DNA of 64,000 nucleotides, taken from positions 2,731,001 to 2,795,000 of the forward strand of contig NC_010505.1 in NCBI RefSeq assembly GCF_000019725.1, given 5' to 3'. The DNA is from Methylobacterium radiotolerans JCM 2831 (GTDB taxonomy: Bacteria; Pseudomonadota; Alphaproteobacteria; Rhizobiales; Beijerinckiaceae). This document shows positions 35,930 to 45,263 of this stretch, in pieces (position 1 is the stretch's first letter; each line of letters opens with the position of its first letter). The notes beneath the pieces were generated by a model. It was given only the letters and a program-made list of their open reading frames with translations, was not told where the DNA came from and ran no database searches. A program made the translations under genes and the position numbers.

Positions 35930-36412
35930 ATGTCGCACGCAACGCACGAGCGCGTCGCCTCCCCTCGCAGAGAGGAAAGTCCCGGGAAGGTGGGCTCCCC
36001 CGCCACGCTGCACCGGGTGACGCTGACGCTGGCCCGGTGCCCGGCACATCCGGACGGGAGCGCCGGGCGCGGCTACGAGTTCGTCGCTCCGCTTGGGCCG
36101 GACGGTCGCCTCGACGTGCCGCTCTGGCGCGAAGCTCGCGACCTTTGCCGCGTGCGCCGCTTCTGGACCGGCGAGCCCGACCGGCACGGCAGGCTGGTGC
36201 ATCGGGCGGGCGGCGAAGGCGGCGCCACTTGGCTGATCGACTACGAGGATTGGACGGACGAGGACGATGAGCCCGGCTACCGGCTCGGCACGCACGCCTT
36301 CGTCCTCGGCGAGTACGTCTCGATCCGCGATGCCGGAGACGAGGCCTACCACACGTTCATGGTCGCCCACGTCGGCGAGCCGATGCCCGGAGGCCCTGCT
36401 TGTCGGGGATGA
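35930..36412 (+). CDS. Hypothetical protein after BON gene
   Basis: 160 aa, not assigned to a named family. It contains LTLARCPAHPDGSAGRGYEF near residue 33 and an acidic stretch (DYEDWTDEDDEP) before LGTHAFVLGEYVSIRD. GAGGAG is about seven bases upstream of the ATG, 11 bp after the BON stop, so they form an operon. The compact beta-rich pattern and lack of a membrane segment suggest a small soluble protein. Confidence 0.75.
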   Translation: MSHATHERVASPRREESPGKVGSPATLHRVTLTLARCPAHPDGSAGRGYEFVAPLGPDGRLDVPLWREARDLCRVRRFWTGEPDRHGRLVHRAGGEGGATWLIDYEDWTDEDDEPGYRLGTHAFVLGEYVSIRDAGDEAYHTFMVAHVGEPMPGGPACRG

Positions 36413-36771
36413 CCTCGCCCCCGCCGTTCGGCGCCTCTCGGTCGAAGTTGCCGCTGGCCGAGAACCCGTTGCTGGCGCTGTGGCGGGCGTTCTGGCTCGA
36501 CCTCCCGCTCGCCCGGGCGGGCGAGGTCGACCGCTTCCTGTATCGATGGGTGCAGCCGGTCGATATGGGCGACTGCCTCTTCGGCCTCGACGTCGGTCAC
36601 GGGGACGGCGAATGCGGGGTCGAGGATGGCAAGCGCGAACGACCGCCGGGTCGGAGCCAGGAACGGTGTCGTCGCCCTTCCGCCGCCGACCGTCAGGCCG
36701 GCCCGCGGGGAATGCCGCCGGACCGGTCTCGGGCCAAGCGGGGCGGACGGTGGTCCGAACCGATTTTTTGA
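36409..36771 (+). CDS. Hypothetical protein, possibly partly real
   Basis: 120-aa frame whose ATG overlaps the preceding stop (ATGA). The first 55 residues look coding (ENPLLALWRAFWLDLPLARA, phasin-like in style, then DRFLYRWVQPVDMGDCLFG). The last half is arginine-rich and resembles GC background, so the true end may have been lost to a frameshift. Without it, the 36413-36840 stretch would contain only the regulatory box. Confidence 0.4.
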   Translation: MTSPPPFGASRSKLPLAENPLLALWRAFWLDLPLARAGEVDRFLYRWVQPVDMGDCLFGLDVGHGDGECGVEDGKRERPPGRSQERCRRPSAADRQAGPRGMPPDRSRAKRGGRWSEPIF

Positions 36772-36781
36772 TTCACCGCAA
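36768..36781. promoter_or_regulatory. FixK/FNR-type box before Crp/Fnr gene
   Basis: TTGATTCACCGCAA, preceded by a T-run, 59 bp upstream of the regulator at 36841. Confidence 0.7.
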
Positions 36782-36840
36782 AGCGGGGCCGCATCGAGCC
36801 GGCAACCTGCCTTCCGTTCCGTCGAACTTGGGGGCCAATC

Positions 36841-37722
36841 ATGTCCATGGCCGACGGGGAGACACGTTCGAGGACGAACCAACCGAATGCCTACGACCGG
36901 CGCGAGCCACCTCCCGGCCCGATGTATTCATCGACGCCGCCGCGGGGGCCGCAGCCGGGCAATGGGAAGACCGTTCGCGGTCCAATCCATGCGTCAGGCG
37001 TGGACTGGACCTTGACCCTCCGCCGCAAGCTGGATCGGTCCGGGGTTCCGGCGCACGAGGCCGATGCCCTCGCCGCGTCCGTGTCACGGGTCGTCACGGT
37101 CGAGGCCGACCGGGAGATCGTGCGCGAGGACGACGAACCGGCCGAATGCCGGCTTCTCCTGGATGGCTGGACTTGCCGGTACATCCCCTTGGAGACCGCC
37201 CGGCCCCAGATCCTCGCGCTGCAGCTTCCCGGGGACTTCCTGGACCTGCAGGGTCTCGTCCGACGGCGGATGGAGCACGTGGTCGCCTCGCTCACGCCCT
37301 GTCGCGTTGCCCTCATCCCGCACGATGCCTTGCGGGACCTCATGGAGCGGCGTTCCGGCATCGGCCGCCTGGTGCATCTCGAAACGGCGGTCGAGCGGGC
37401 CACCGCCCGCCGCTGGCTCCTGAACGCAGCCCACCGCCCGGCGTACGAAGGGTTCGCGCACCTGATCTGCGAACTCTTCACGCGGGCGGCGGCCGCCGGC
37501 ATCGCCGAGGCGTCACGGTTTCCCATGCCGTTGACGCAGGCGGAATTTGGCAGCGCCATGGGCCTGACGTCGGTCCACGCGAACCGCACCCTGAAGAGGC
37601 TTCGCCAGGCCGGACTCGTGTCGTGGCGATGCCGGTGGATGACCATTGAGGATTGGGACGGGCTGGCCGAGGTCGCCGAGTTCGATCCCGCTTACCTGCA
37701 GCTCGAACGACCGGCGCCCTGA
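36841..37722 (+). CDS. Crp/Fnr-family regulator with Crp2-type HTH
   Basis: 293 aa. A disordered, Pro-rich N-terminus of about 55 residues precedes the sensor beta-roll (VVTVEADREIVREDDEPAEC, ILALQLPGDFLDLQG) and a Crp2-type HTH (PLTQAEFGSAMGLTSVHANR, TLKRLRQAGLVSWR). The recognition helix SVHANR differs from the SVSR of FixK, so its DNA target should differ. GGGGG lies six bases upstream. It is itself behind a FixK-type box and so may be a second tier of the cascade. It faces ackA convergently. Confidence 0.85.
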   Translation: MSMADGETRSRTNQPNAYDRREPPPGPMYSSTPPRGPQPGNGKTVRGPIHASGVDWTLTLRRKLDRSGVPAHEADALAASVSRVVTVEADREIVREDDEPAECRLLLDGWTCRYIPLETARPQILALQLPGDFLDLQGLVRRRMEHVVASLTPCRVALIPHDALRDLMERRSGIGRLVHLETAVERATARRWLLNAAHRPAYEGFAHLICELFTRAAAAGIAEASRFPMPLTQAEFGSAMGLTSVHANRTLKRLRQAGLVSWRCRWMTIEDWDGLAEVAEFDPAYLQLERPAP

Positions 37723-37762
37723 CCGGGAAGTCTCGCAGTGGCTTGTTCGGCGACAGGCGCGC

Positions 37763-38878
37763 TCACGTCAGGGCGAGCGCTTCGGTCATCGACAGGGCGA
37801 TCTCGCGCTCCTCGTTCGCGGGCGCGATTCGGATCGTGACCGCCGAGCCGGGCGCCTCGATCCTCGCCTCGCCGCCGGCATTGGCCACGTCGTCGAGCGC
37901 GACGCCCGCGAATGCAAGCCCGCGACAGACCCCGACGCGGACCTGCGCGGCATGCTCGCCGATGCCGCCGGTGAAGACGAGGGCGTCGACCCCGCCGAGT
38001 GCGGCGATGAGCGAGCCCGCTTCCCGCACGATCCGGTAAGCGAACAGGTCAAGGGCCTCACGCGCTCCCGGCGCATCGCTCGCCTCCAGGACCCGCACGT
38101 CGTCGCTGATGCCGGAGACGCCGAGAAGGCCCGACCGCTCGTTCAGGAGCTCGGCCACCGCGTCGGGCGACAGGCCACGCTCGCGGATCAGGTGCAGCAC
38201 GAGGCCGGGGTCGACGGCCCCGCTGCGGGTGCCCATCATCAGCCCGTCGAGCGTGGTGAAACCCATCGTCGTGGCGACGCTGCGCCCGTCCCGGATCGCG
38301 CACAGGCTCGCCCCGTGCCCGAGATGGGCGGCCAGTACCCGCCCTGTCGGGTAGCTTCGGGCGAGATGAGCGTAGGACAGCCCGTGGAAGCCGAAGCGCA
38401 CCAGCCCCTCGTCGATGAGGGCGCGCGGCAGCGGGTAGAGTTGGGCCGGCCGATCCTGCGTCCTGTGGAAGGCCGTGTCGAAGCAGGCGACCTGCGGCAG
38501 GTGCGGCCACGTCTCCCCGACCGCCCGGATGCAGGCCAGAGCCTGCGGCTGGTGCGCCGGTGCGAGCGGCACCAGTCCCTCCAACGTGACCATGACGTCC
38601 GCATCGAGACGGACCGGCGCCGCGTGGCGCAGGCCGCCATGGACGACGCGGTGGCCGGCCGCCATCGGCTTGTAGGGCAGTCGCTCGAATAGCCAGCGGG
38701 CGACGGTCGCGTGGTCACCCTGCGGTGGTAGTTCGCCGACCACCGGCTCGCCATCTACCGACAGCTTCGGGTCCGTCCCGGTGCCGGCGACGTGGGCGCG
38801 CCAGACCGGTGCGTCGACGCCGGGCCGGAACAGGGCGCAACGCAGGCTGGACGATCCGGCGTTGAGGACGAGGATCAT
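37763..38878 (-). CDS. ackA: Acetate kinase
   Basis: 371 aa, slightly shorter than the usual ~400. ILVLNAGSSSLRCALF is the N-terminal phosphate-binding motif; GHRVVHGG near residue 76, ACFDTAFH near 130, GFHGLSY near 163, HLGHGASLCAI near 188, MMGTRSGAVDPG near 212 and VFTGGIGEH near 300 complete the active site. Makes ATP from acetyl phosphate. It starts nine bases after the phosphoketolase stop, so the pair forms an operon converting sugar phosphates to acetate plus ATP. Confidence 0.95.
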   Translation of the reverse strand: MILVLNAGSSSLRCALFRPGVDAPVWRAHVAGTGTDPKLSVDGEPVVGELPPQGDHATVARWLFERLPYKPMAAGHRVVHGGLRHAAPVRLDADVMVTLEGLVPLAPAHQPQALACIRAVGETWPHLPQVACFDTAFHRTQDRPAQLYPLPRALIDEGLVRFGFHGLSYAHLARSYPTGRVLAAHLGHGASLCAIRDGRSVATTMGFTTLDGLMMGTRSGAVDPGLVLHLIRERGLSPDAVAELLNERSGLLGVSGISDDVRVLEASDAPGAREALDLFAYRIVREAGSLIAALGGVDALVFTGGIGEHAAQVRVGVCRGLAFAGVALDDVANAGGEARIEAPGSAVTIRIAPANEEREIALSMTEALALT

Positions 38879-38887
38879 CGTGCGGCC

Positions 38888-41470
38888 TCAGGTGACAACC
38901 GTACAACCGTCCACGGTCCCCGACCGGCCGGGCCCGTCCGCGTCGGTCGGGCCGCACTGCATGATGTCGCCCTCGATCCGGCGGTCGTGGTCCCCGGGGG
39001 CGTGCCGTCCCGACCAGGTCCAATCCCGTACCTCCGGCAGGTCGTCGCCGGTCCGGCGGACGTGCTCGCGATGGGCGGCCAGCGCATCCCGGAGCGCCTC
39101 CTCGGCGTGCTCTGCCCGGGCGCCCAGTCGCGGGACGGCCCGGATCGCGGCCTGCGCGAGGTGGAACCGGTCGAGCCGGTTCAGCACGCACATATCGAAG
39201 GGCGTCGTCGTCGTGCCCTCCTCGATGAACCCGTGCACGTGGAAGTTCCCGTGGTTGGTCCGCTTGTAGGTCAGCCTGTGGATCAGCCATGGATAGCCGT
39301 GGTAGGCGAACACTACCGGCCGGTCGCGCGTGAAGAGGCTGTCGAACGTCGGGTCATCGAGCCCGTGCGGGTGCGTCTCGGGCGCCGGCAGCGTCATCAG
39401 GTCGACGACGTTCACCACCCGGACCCGCATCTCCGGGACGTGCCGGCGCAGCCAGTCCACGGCGGCGAGCGTCTCCTGCGTCGGCACGTCGCCCGCGCAG
39501 GCCATCACGACGTCGGGCTCCGCTTCCCCCTCGTTCGAGGCCCACTCCCAGACTCCGACGCCGGCAGCGCAGTGCGTGACTGCCTCGTCCAGGCTGAGCC
39601 ACTGCGGCGCGGGCTGCTTGCCGGCCACGACGACGTTGATGCGGTCGTAGGTGCGCAGGCAGTGGTCGGTGACGCAGAGCAGGCAGTTCGCGTCCGGCGG
39701 CAGGTAAATCCGCGCCGTGTCCCCGCGCTTGTTCGCCACGAAGTCGATGAAGCCCGGGTCTTGGTGGCTGAAGCCGTTGTGGTCCTGCCGCCAGACATGC
39801 GACGAGAGCAGGATGTTGAGGGACGGCACCGGCCGGCGCCAGGGCAAGTCGCGGGAGGACTTCAGCCACTTGGCGTGCTGGTTCACCATCGAGTCAACCA
39901 CGTGCGCGAAGGCCTCGTAGGTCGCGAACAGTCCATGGCGGCCGGTGAGCACGTAACCTTCGAGCCAGCCCTCGCAGAGATGCTCGCTCAGCACCTCCAT
40001 GACCAGCCCGTCTCGGGCGAGGTGGTCATCGCCCGGCAGGATCTCTTCCTGCCAGGCGCGGCCCGTCACCTCGAACGCCGCGTCCAGCCGGTTCGAGGCG
40101 GTCTCGTCGGGCCCCATGAGGCGAAAGTTTCGGCTGTCCGCGTTCAGGGTCAGGACCTCGCGCAGGTACCTTCCGAGCGCGCGGGTAGCTTCGCCCTGGG
40201 AACGTCCCGGTTCCGAGACCGCGACAGCCAGCTGCCGCAGATCCGGCAGGCGGAGGGGGCGTGTCCCATGAGCGTTGGCATGCGGATTGGCTGAGAGGCG
40301 CCGCGGTCCCTTGGGAGCCAGCGCGGCGAGCTCGGGGACGAGCGAGCCGCCTTCCGCGAACAGCTCCTCCGGCCTGTAGGAGCGCATCCAGGCTTCCAGG
40401 ATCGCGCGGTGCTCCGGGTTTTCCCGCGTGGCCGCGACAGGAACCTGATGCGAACGCCAGGTTCCCTCGACCGGCTTGCCGTCAACGTCCTTCGGTCCCG
40501 TCCAGCCCTTGGGGCTGCGCAGCACGATCATCGGCCAGCGCGGTCGACGGAGCTCGCCGCAGCGCGCGGAGTGCCGGATGGCTGCGATCTCGTCGAGGAC
40601 CGCGTCGAGGGCCGTCGCCATGGCTTGGTGCATGGCGGCCGGTTCGTCGCCCTCGACGAAGGACGGCTCGTAGCCGTACCCGACGAGGAGGCTGCGAAGC
40701 TCGTCCGTGGGCATCCGGGCGAGGAGCGTCGGGTTGGCGATCTTATAGCCGTTTAGGTGCAGGATCGGCAGGACGGCGCCGTCGGTCGTCGGGTTCAGGA
40801 ACTTGTTGGAGTGCCATGACGCGGCGAGCGGCCCGGTCTCCGCCTCGCCGTCGCCGACCACGCAAGCGACGATCAGGCCGGGGTTGTCCAGGGCGGCGCC
40901 GAAAGCATGGGCCAGGGAATAGCCGAGCTCGCCGCCCTCGTGGATGGAGCCCGGCAGTTCCGGCGAGGCGTGGCTCGGGATGCCCCCGGGAAAGGAGAAC
41001 TGCCGGAACAGCCGGGCCATCCCGTCGAGGTCCTGCGCCACGTTCGGGTAGATCTCGCTATAGGTGCCCTCCAGGTAGGCGTTGGCGACGAGCCCGGGCG
41101 CGCCGTGACCCGGCCCCCAGACCGCGATCATGTCGAGGTCACGTTGGCGGATGGCCCGGTTCAGGTGCGCGTAGATGAAGTTGAGGCCGGGTGTCGTGCC
41201 CCAGTGCCCGAGGAGCCGCGGCTTGACGTGCTCGGGCTTCAGCGGCTCGCGCAGAAGCGGGTTGGCCATGAGGTAGATCTGCCCGACCGACAGGTAGTTG
41301 GCCGCTCGCCAGTAGGCATCGATCCGCCGAAGGTTCCCGGGTCCGAGCGGCCCGGGCACGAATGCCAGGCCTTGTGCCTCGTCCCGATGGCCGCCTTGGT
41401 GGCGCTCCTTTGCCCCGTGCGTCGCGTCCAAGTCGGCCTCCCGGTAGCTGCTAAACCTGACGCCGACCAT
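38888..41470 (-). CDS. xfp: Xylulose-5-phosphate/fructose-6-phosphate phosphoketolase
   Basis: Thiamine-diphosphate enzyme splitting xylulose-5-P or fructose-6-P into acetyl phosphate plus an aldose phosphate. Motifs: [18 protein letters not shown] near residue 50, [20 protein letters not shown] near 115, [20 protein letters not shown] near 207, and [17 protein letters not shown] near 577. The 860-aa length is about 50 more than usual, and ATG 41470 is only 23 bp from the FixK-type box. A GTG at 41359 that begins just before [16 protein letters not shown] may therefore be the true start. Product feeds AckA next door. Confidence 0.93.
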   Translation of the reverse strand: MVGVRFSSYREADLDATHGAKERHQGGHRDEAQGLAFVPGPLGPGNLRRIDAYWRAANYLSVGQIYLMANPLLREPLKPEHVKPRLLGHWGTTPGLNFIYAHLNRAIRQRDLDMIAVWGPGHGAPGLVANAYLEGTYSEIYPNVAQDLDGMARLFRQFSFPGGIPSHASPELPGSIHEGGELGYSLAHAFGAALDNPGLIVACVVGDGEAETGPLAASWHSNKFLNPTTDGAVLPILHLNGYKIANPTLLARMPTDELRSLLVGYGYEPSFVEGDEPAAMHQAMATALDAVLDEIAAIRHSARCGELRRPRWPMIVLRSPKGWTGPKDVDGKPVEGTWRSHQVPVAATRENPEHRAILEAWMRSYRPEELFAEGGSLVPELAALAPKGPRRLSANPHANAHGTRPLRLPDLRQLAVAVSEPGRSQGEATRALGRYLREVLTLNADSRNFRLMGPDETASNRLDAAFEVTGRAWQEEILPGDDHLARDGLVMEVLSEHLCEGWLEGYVLTGRHGLFATYEAFAHVVDSMVNQHAKWLKSSRDLPWRRPVPSLNILLSSHVWRQDHNGFSHQDPGFIDFVANKRGDTARIYLPPDANCLLCVTDHCLRTYDRINVVVAGKQPAPQWLSLDEAVTHCAAGVGVWEWASNEGEAEPDVVMACAGDVPTQETLAAVDWLRRHVPEMRVRVVNVVDLMTLPAPETHPHGLDDPTFDSLFTRDRPVVFAYHGYPWLIHRLTYKRTNHGNFHVHGFIEEGTTTTPFDMCVLNRLDRFHLAQAAIRAVPRLGARAEHAEEALRDALAAHREHVRRTGDDLPEVRDWTWSGRHAPGDHDRRIEGDIMQCGPTDADGPGRSGTVDGCTVVT

Positions 41471-41493
41471 GCCGGCGCGCAGGATCAGAGGCG

Positions 41494-41507
41494 TTGAGGT
41501 GGATCAA
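41494..41507. promoter_or_regulatory. FixK/FNR-type box in xfp divergent spacer
   Basis: TTGAGGTGGATCAA, 23 bp from the annotated xfp ATG (minus) and 56 bp from the small gene at 41564 (plus). Confidence 0.68.
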
Positions 41508-41563
41508 GGCGGCTCCGGGCCCGTTCGGCAGGATGCCTCCCGTCAGCGAGACGGGAGCGAACG

Positions 41564-41764
41564 ATGGCCCTGGTGCTTCGAACCACCTTCATCACGACGG
41601 TACGCCGCGCGCGGGTGCCGGTCATGCTGGCACCGAAGAACGATGCCGGTTCCCGGGTCGTCACGGACGCGGCGCGTTACCGGTCCATCGGCAGCCTCCA
41701 GGCGCTGGCGCTCGCCGTCTCGGCCGCGGTGGCGACGCCGGCGCTGCTCTGGCTGGCACTTTGA
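41564..41764 (+). CDS. Small protein with C-terminal hydrophobic segment
   Basis: 66 aa, unrecognised. A basic N-terminal half precedes one likely membrane helix (LALAVSAAVATPALLWLAL) at the very C-terminus, resembling a tail-anchored peptide. GGGAG occurs upstream of the ATG. It lies 29 bp before the BON gene and behind a FixK-type box, which supports expression. Confidence 0.5.
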   Translation: MALVLRTTFITTVRRARVPVMLAPKNDAGSRVVTDAARYRSIGSLQALALAVSAAVATPALLWLAL

Positions 41765-41792
41765 ACACGCGACCGAGACGAGGAGACAGGTG

Positions 41793-42437
41793 ATGGACGA
41801 TACGACCGTGCGCCAGCACGTCATCGACGAGTTGTACTACGCCCCCATGATCGACGCGGCGCAGATCGGCGTCGCGGTCGAGGACGGCGTCGTGACGCTC
41901 ACCGGCCACGTCCGGAACTACGCCGAGAAGAGCATCGCCGAGCGCGTCGCGCTCCGGGTGCGCGGCGTGCGGGCCGTGGTCGAGCAGGTCGAGGTCCGCT
42001 ACCCGGAGAACCCGCGCGTTGGCGACGAGGCCCTCGCCGACCGCTGCGCCCAGGTGCTGGAATGGGACGTGCAGGTCCCGGAGCACTCGGTCGAGATCAA
42101 GGTCGAGCGGGGCTGCGTCACGCTCCAGGGATGCGTGCCCTACTACCACCAGAAGGCGGCGGTCGATAAGGCGCTGCGGCGGCTGGCCGGCGTCACCGAC
42201 ATCGTCAACCTCATCGCGGTGAAGCCGCCGGTCCAACCCACCGAGGTCAAGGACAGGATCCTCGCCGCCCTCAGGCGCAGCGTCCGGGACCCGGACACGA
42301 TCCGCGTCCACGTGGACGGAGACAAGGTGACGCTCGATGGATGCGTGAACGTCTGGAGCGAGCGCGAGCTGGCCGAGCGGGCCGCGTGGTCAGCCCCCGG
42401 CGTGCGCGCCGTCGAGGACCGCCTGACGCTCGCATGA
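41793..42437 (+). CDS. Triple BON-domain protein
   Basis: 214 aa, paralog of the BON protein at 35268. Repeats begin near residues 5, 75 and 145, with VEDGVVTLTGHVRNYAEK, VERGCVTLQGCVPYYHQ and VDGDKVTLDGCVNVWSE as cores. The second and third repeats contain Cys residues (CVTLQGC, LDGCVN) not found in the paralogs, raising the chance of redox or metal sensitivity. GAGGAGA precedes ATG 41793. The gene ends 14 bp before the alcohol dehydrogenase. Confidence 0.88.
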   Translation: MDDTTVRQHVIDELYYAPMIDAAQIGVAVEDGVVTLTGHVRNYAEKSIAERVALRVRGVRAVVEQVEVRYPENPRVGDEALADRCAQVLEWDVQVPEHSVEIKVERGCVTLQGCVPYYHQKAAVDKALRRLAGVTDIVNLIAVKPPVQPTEVKDRILAALRRSVRDPDTIRVHVDGDKVTLDGCVNVWSERELAERAAWSAPGVRAVEDRLTLA

Positions 42438-42450
42438 GGAGGCCGGGCCG

Positions 42451-43434
42451 ATGCTGGCGATGGTGCTGCGCGAGGTTGGGGGCCCGCTCGTGCCCGAGCA
42501 GCGGCCCGACCCGGAACCCGGTCACGGTGAGGTCCGCATCCGGGTCGAGGCCTGCGCGGTCTGCCGAACGGACCTCCACGTCATCGACGGCGAGCTTCCG
42601 CAGGCGGTGTACCCCATCGTGCCGGGCCACGAGGTCGTCGGCATCGTCGACGCGGTCGGGCCGGGCGTAAACGAGCCGCGATCGGGCACCCGCGTCGGCG
42701 TACCCTGGCTCGGGCATGCCTGCGGCCACTGCCACTACTGCGAGGCCGGCCGCGAAAACCTGTGCGATGAGCCCGGCTTCACCGGTTGCACGCGCGACGG
42801 CGGCTTCGCCGGCCATCTCGTCGCCGAGGCCGCCTTCACTATCCCGCTCGGCATGAGCCTGGACCCCGTCGCGACGGCGCCGCTCCTGTGCGCGGGGCTG
42901 ATCGGCTGGCGCACGCTACGGATGGCCGGCGCGGCCGAGACGGTCGGGCTCTACGGGTTCGGGGCGGCCGCCCACATCGTCGCCCAGGTCTGCCGCTGGC
43001 AGGGCCGACGCGTGTTCGCGCTGACGCGACCGGGTGACCGTGAGGCGCAGGATTTCGCCCGCTCGCTCGGGGTCGCCTGGGCCGGCGGCTCGGACGAGCC
43101 GCCGCCTGAGCCGCTCGACGCGGCCCTCGTCTTTGCGCCGGACGGGAGCCTCGTCCCGCTCGCCCTCAAGGCCGTACGCAAGGGTGGCCGCGTGGTCTGC
43201 GGCGGCATCCACATGAGCGACATCCCGGCCTTCCCCTACGACCTTCTCTGGGGCGAGCGCGCGGTGCTCTCCGTGGCCAACCTGACGCGAGAGGACGCGC
43301 GCAGCTTCATTGAGGTCGTCCCGCAGGCCGGCATCGTCACGCACACGAGCACGTACCCCCTGGCGCAAGCCAACGGGGCCATCGCGGCGCACCGGTCCGG
43401 GGTCCTGCAGGGCGCGGCCGTTCTCGTGCCCTGA
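42451..43434 (+). CDS. Zinc-dependent alcohol dehydrogenase
   Basis: 327-aa MDR-family enzyme. Catalytic zinc ligands: Cys38 in EACAVCRTDLH, with the Thr-Asp-Leu-His pattern, and GHE near residue 60. Structural zinc: the CGHCHYCEAGRENLC lobe near residues 91-105. The Rossmann motif is GLYGFGAAAH near residue 170 (GxGxxA-like). It resembles AdhA-type enzymes that reduce acetaldehyde or related aldehydes. Probably co-transcribed with the BON gene; with phosphoketolase and acetate kinase adjacent it could act as an electron sink under low oxygen, which is inference. Confidence 0.88.
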   Translation: MLAMVLREVGGPLVPEQRPDPEPGHGEVRIRVEACAVCRTDLHVIDGELPQAVYPIVPGHEVVGIVDAVGPGVNEPRSGTRVGVPWLGHACGHCHYCEAGRENLCDEPGFTGCTRDGGFAGHLVAEAAFTIPLGMSLDPVATAPLLCAGLIGWRTLRMAGAAETVGLYGFGAAAHIVAQVCRWQGRRVFALTRPGDREAQDFARSLGVAWAGGSDEPPPEPLDAALVFAPDGSLVPLALKAVRKGGRVVCGGIHMSDIPAFPYDLLWGERAVLSVANLTREDARSFIEVVPQAGIVTHTSTYPLAQANGAIAAHRSGVLQGAAVLVP

Positions 43435-43475
43435 CCTGGCGACCTGAGATCCCTCTCAGATTCGAACACCGCGTC

Positions 43476-43847
43476 TCACGCGGCCTCCCGTGAGAACGTG
43501 TCCAGGGCCTGCCGGAGCAGGCCATACTTTGCCTGGGTGACGCGCAACTCGCGGAACCAGTCGACCAAACCACCCCACGGGTCGTTGAGCTGCTTCAGCC
43601 CCGCGACGAACGCGACGACGGTCCCGATCTCCGTTGCGCCGTTCACGACGAGGTAGCCGCCCAGGCCCAAGGTCAGTGCCACCCCGGAATGGTGCATCAG
43701 GTTCATCATGAAGTTCATCGAGAACTTCAGCGTGAAGATGCCCATGTTGAGGTGGAACACGCGGTCGATACGTGCGTCCTGGAGCCTTGATGACTTGTAG
43801 CAACGCTGGCCAATGACGCCGCCGCTGATACGGCGCAACGTGCCCGT
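43476..43847 (-). pseudogene. 3' part of ABC-type transmembrane gene split by IS256 element
   Basis: Joined in frame after removal of the insertion and one target copy, the fragment continues RRVVTRTGTLRRISGGVIGQ through membrane segments FMMNLMHHSGVALTLGLGGY and YLVVNGATEIGTVVAFVAG, and ends LLRQALDTFSREAA. This is the second half of an ABC exporter membrane domain; no ATP-binding domain follows. The reconstructed protein would be about 331 aa. Confidence 0.8.
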
Positions 43848-43856
43848 CCTCGTGAC
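43848..43856. repeat. IS256 target-site duplication, left copy
   Basis: CCTCGTGAC, identical to 45255-45263 on the other side of the element. Confidence 0.9.
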
Positions 43857-45254
43857 GAGCTATGCGGGAGATTGGGTGACGACGGTGAGTTGAAGGCGGC
43901 GTATCGAGGCGGGTGTCGAGCCTGCCAGAACCTCTCAGTGAGAGCGATACGCCATGGAGACACCTACCAACCTCGTCCGACTTCGTCATCCCGAAGACCT
44001 CGACGATCCCCTGACCGAGGTGCTGCGTAGCGGCGCTCGCCGCCTGCTCGCTCAAGCTGTCGAGATGGAGGCGGACGCGTTCTTGAGCGCGATGCAGGAC
44101 CTGCGACTGCAGGATGGACGGGCTCGGCTGGTGCGGCACGGTCACGGGCCGGAGCGGGCGATCCAGACCGGCATCGGCCCGGTGCCGGTCGCACGGGTCC
44201 GTGTGCGGGATCGCGGTGCGAGCGGGTCGGAGGACCGGGTCCGGTTCACCTCGACCCTCCTACCGAAGTGGGCGCGGCGCACCCGCAGCCTGGATGCGCT
44301 GCTGCCGGTGCTGTACCTGCGCGGCATCTCGACCGGCGACTTCCAGGACGCGCTGGCAGCCCTCTTGGGTCGTGACGCCCCGAACCTGTCGCCGGCCGTC
44401 ATCGCCCGGCTGACGGCGACGTGGGCGGATGAGTACGTCCGCTGGCAGGGCCGCGATCTCTCGGCGCGCCGCTACGCCTACGTCTGGGCCGACGGCGTCT
44501 ATCTGCAGGCGCGGATGGCCGAGCAGGCAGACTGCATGCTCGTGCTGATCGGGGCGACGCCCGAGGGCAAGAAGGAACTCGTCGGGTTCCAGGTGGGTGT
44601 GCGCGAGAGCGTCCAGAGCTGGCGGGAGCTGCTCGTCGACGTGAAGCGGCGCGGGCTGTCGATCGCGCCCGAGATCGCGGTCGGCGACGGCGCTCTCGGC
44701 TTCTGGCGGGCGCTGGACGAGGTCTTCCCCGGCACGGCCCATCAACGGTGTTGGGTCCACAAGACGGCCAACGTCCTCGACAAGGTGCCGAAGTCCGTCC
44801 AGCCGGCGATGAAGGCGGACCTGCGCGAGATCCACGGCGCGCCGACCCGGGCGGCGGCCGAGGCCGCGCTGGCCGTCTTCGTCGAGAAGTACGGGGCCAA
44901 GTACCCCCGCGCCGCTGCCTGCCTGACCAAGGATCGTGACAGGCTGTTGGCGTTCTACGACTTCCCGGCCGAGCACTGGGATCACCTGCGCAGCTCGAAC
45001 CCGATCGAGAGCGTGTTCGCTACAGTGCGGCATCGGACCGTGCGGACCAAGGGGGCGCTCTCGGCCACGACCGCCAAGCTGATGGTGTTCAAGCTGGTGA
45101 TGGCGGCGTCAAAGACCTGGCGCCGGCTGAAGGGCGAAAACCAGTTGCCGAAGGTCGTGGCCGGCGTCATCTTCCGCGATGGAACCGAGGTCGCCGCGAG
45201 CCCAGATCACCGCGCCGCCTGACCGCCTCCGTCACCTAAATTCCTGCATAGCTC
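43857..45254 (+). mobile_element. IS256-family insertion sequence
   Basis: 1398-bp element with terminal inverted repeats at 43857-43881 and 45230-45254 (21 of 25 bases match, outer nine GAGCTATGC identical), flanked by a perfect 9-bp target duplication. One transposase gene fills it. It lies inside an ABC-type membrane gene. The intact ends and transposase indicate a recent, possibly still mobile insertion. Confidence 0.93.
43954..45222 (+). CDS. IS256-family transposase
   Basis: 422-aa DDE transposase. The family start EVLRSGARRLLAQAVEMEAD is followed by a zinc-ribbon-like region; ARRYAYVWADGVYLQARM carries the first Asp, EIAVGDGALGFWRALDEVFP the second, with QRCWVHKTANVLDKVPK nearby; SSNPIESVFATVRHRTVRTK carries the catalytic Glu. 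Full length with no frameshift. It occupies 91% of the element. Confidence 0.95.
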   Translation: METPTNLVRLRHPEDLDDPLTEVLRSGARRLLAQAVEMEADAFLSAMQDLRLQDGRARLVRHGHGPERAIQTGIGPVPVARVRVRDRGASGSEDRVRFTSTLLPKWARRTRSLDALLPVLYLRGISTGDFQDALAALLGRDAPNLSPAVIARLTATWADEYVRWQGRDLSARRYAYVWADGVYLQARMAEQADCMLVLIGATPEGKKELVGFQVGVRESVQSWRELLVDVKRRGLSIAPEIAVGDGALGFWRALDEVFPGTAHQRCWVHKTANVLDKVPKSVQPAMKADLREIHGAPTRAAAEAALAVFVEKYGAKYPRAAACLTKDRDRLLAFYDFPAEHWDHLRSSNPIESVFATVRHRTVRTKGALSATTAKLMVFKLVMAASKTWRRLKGENQLPKVVAGVIFRDGTEVAASPDHRAA

Positions 45255-45263
45255 CCTCGTGAC
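45255..45263. repeat. IS256 target-site duplication, right copy
   Basis: CCTCGTGAC, direct repeat of 43848-43856. Confidence 0.9.
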
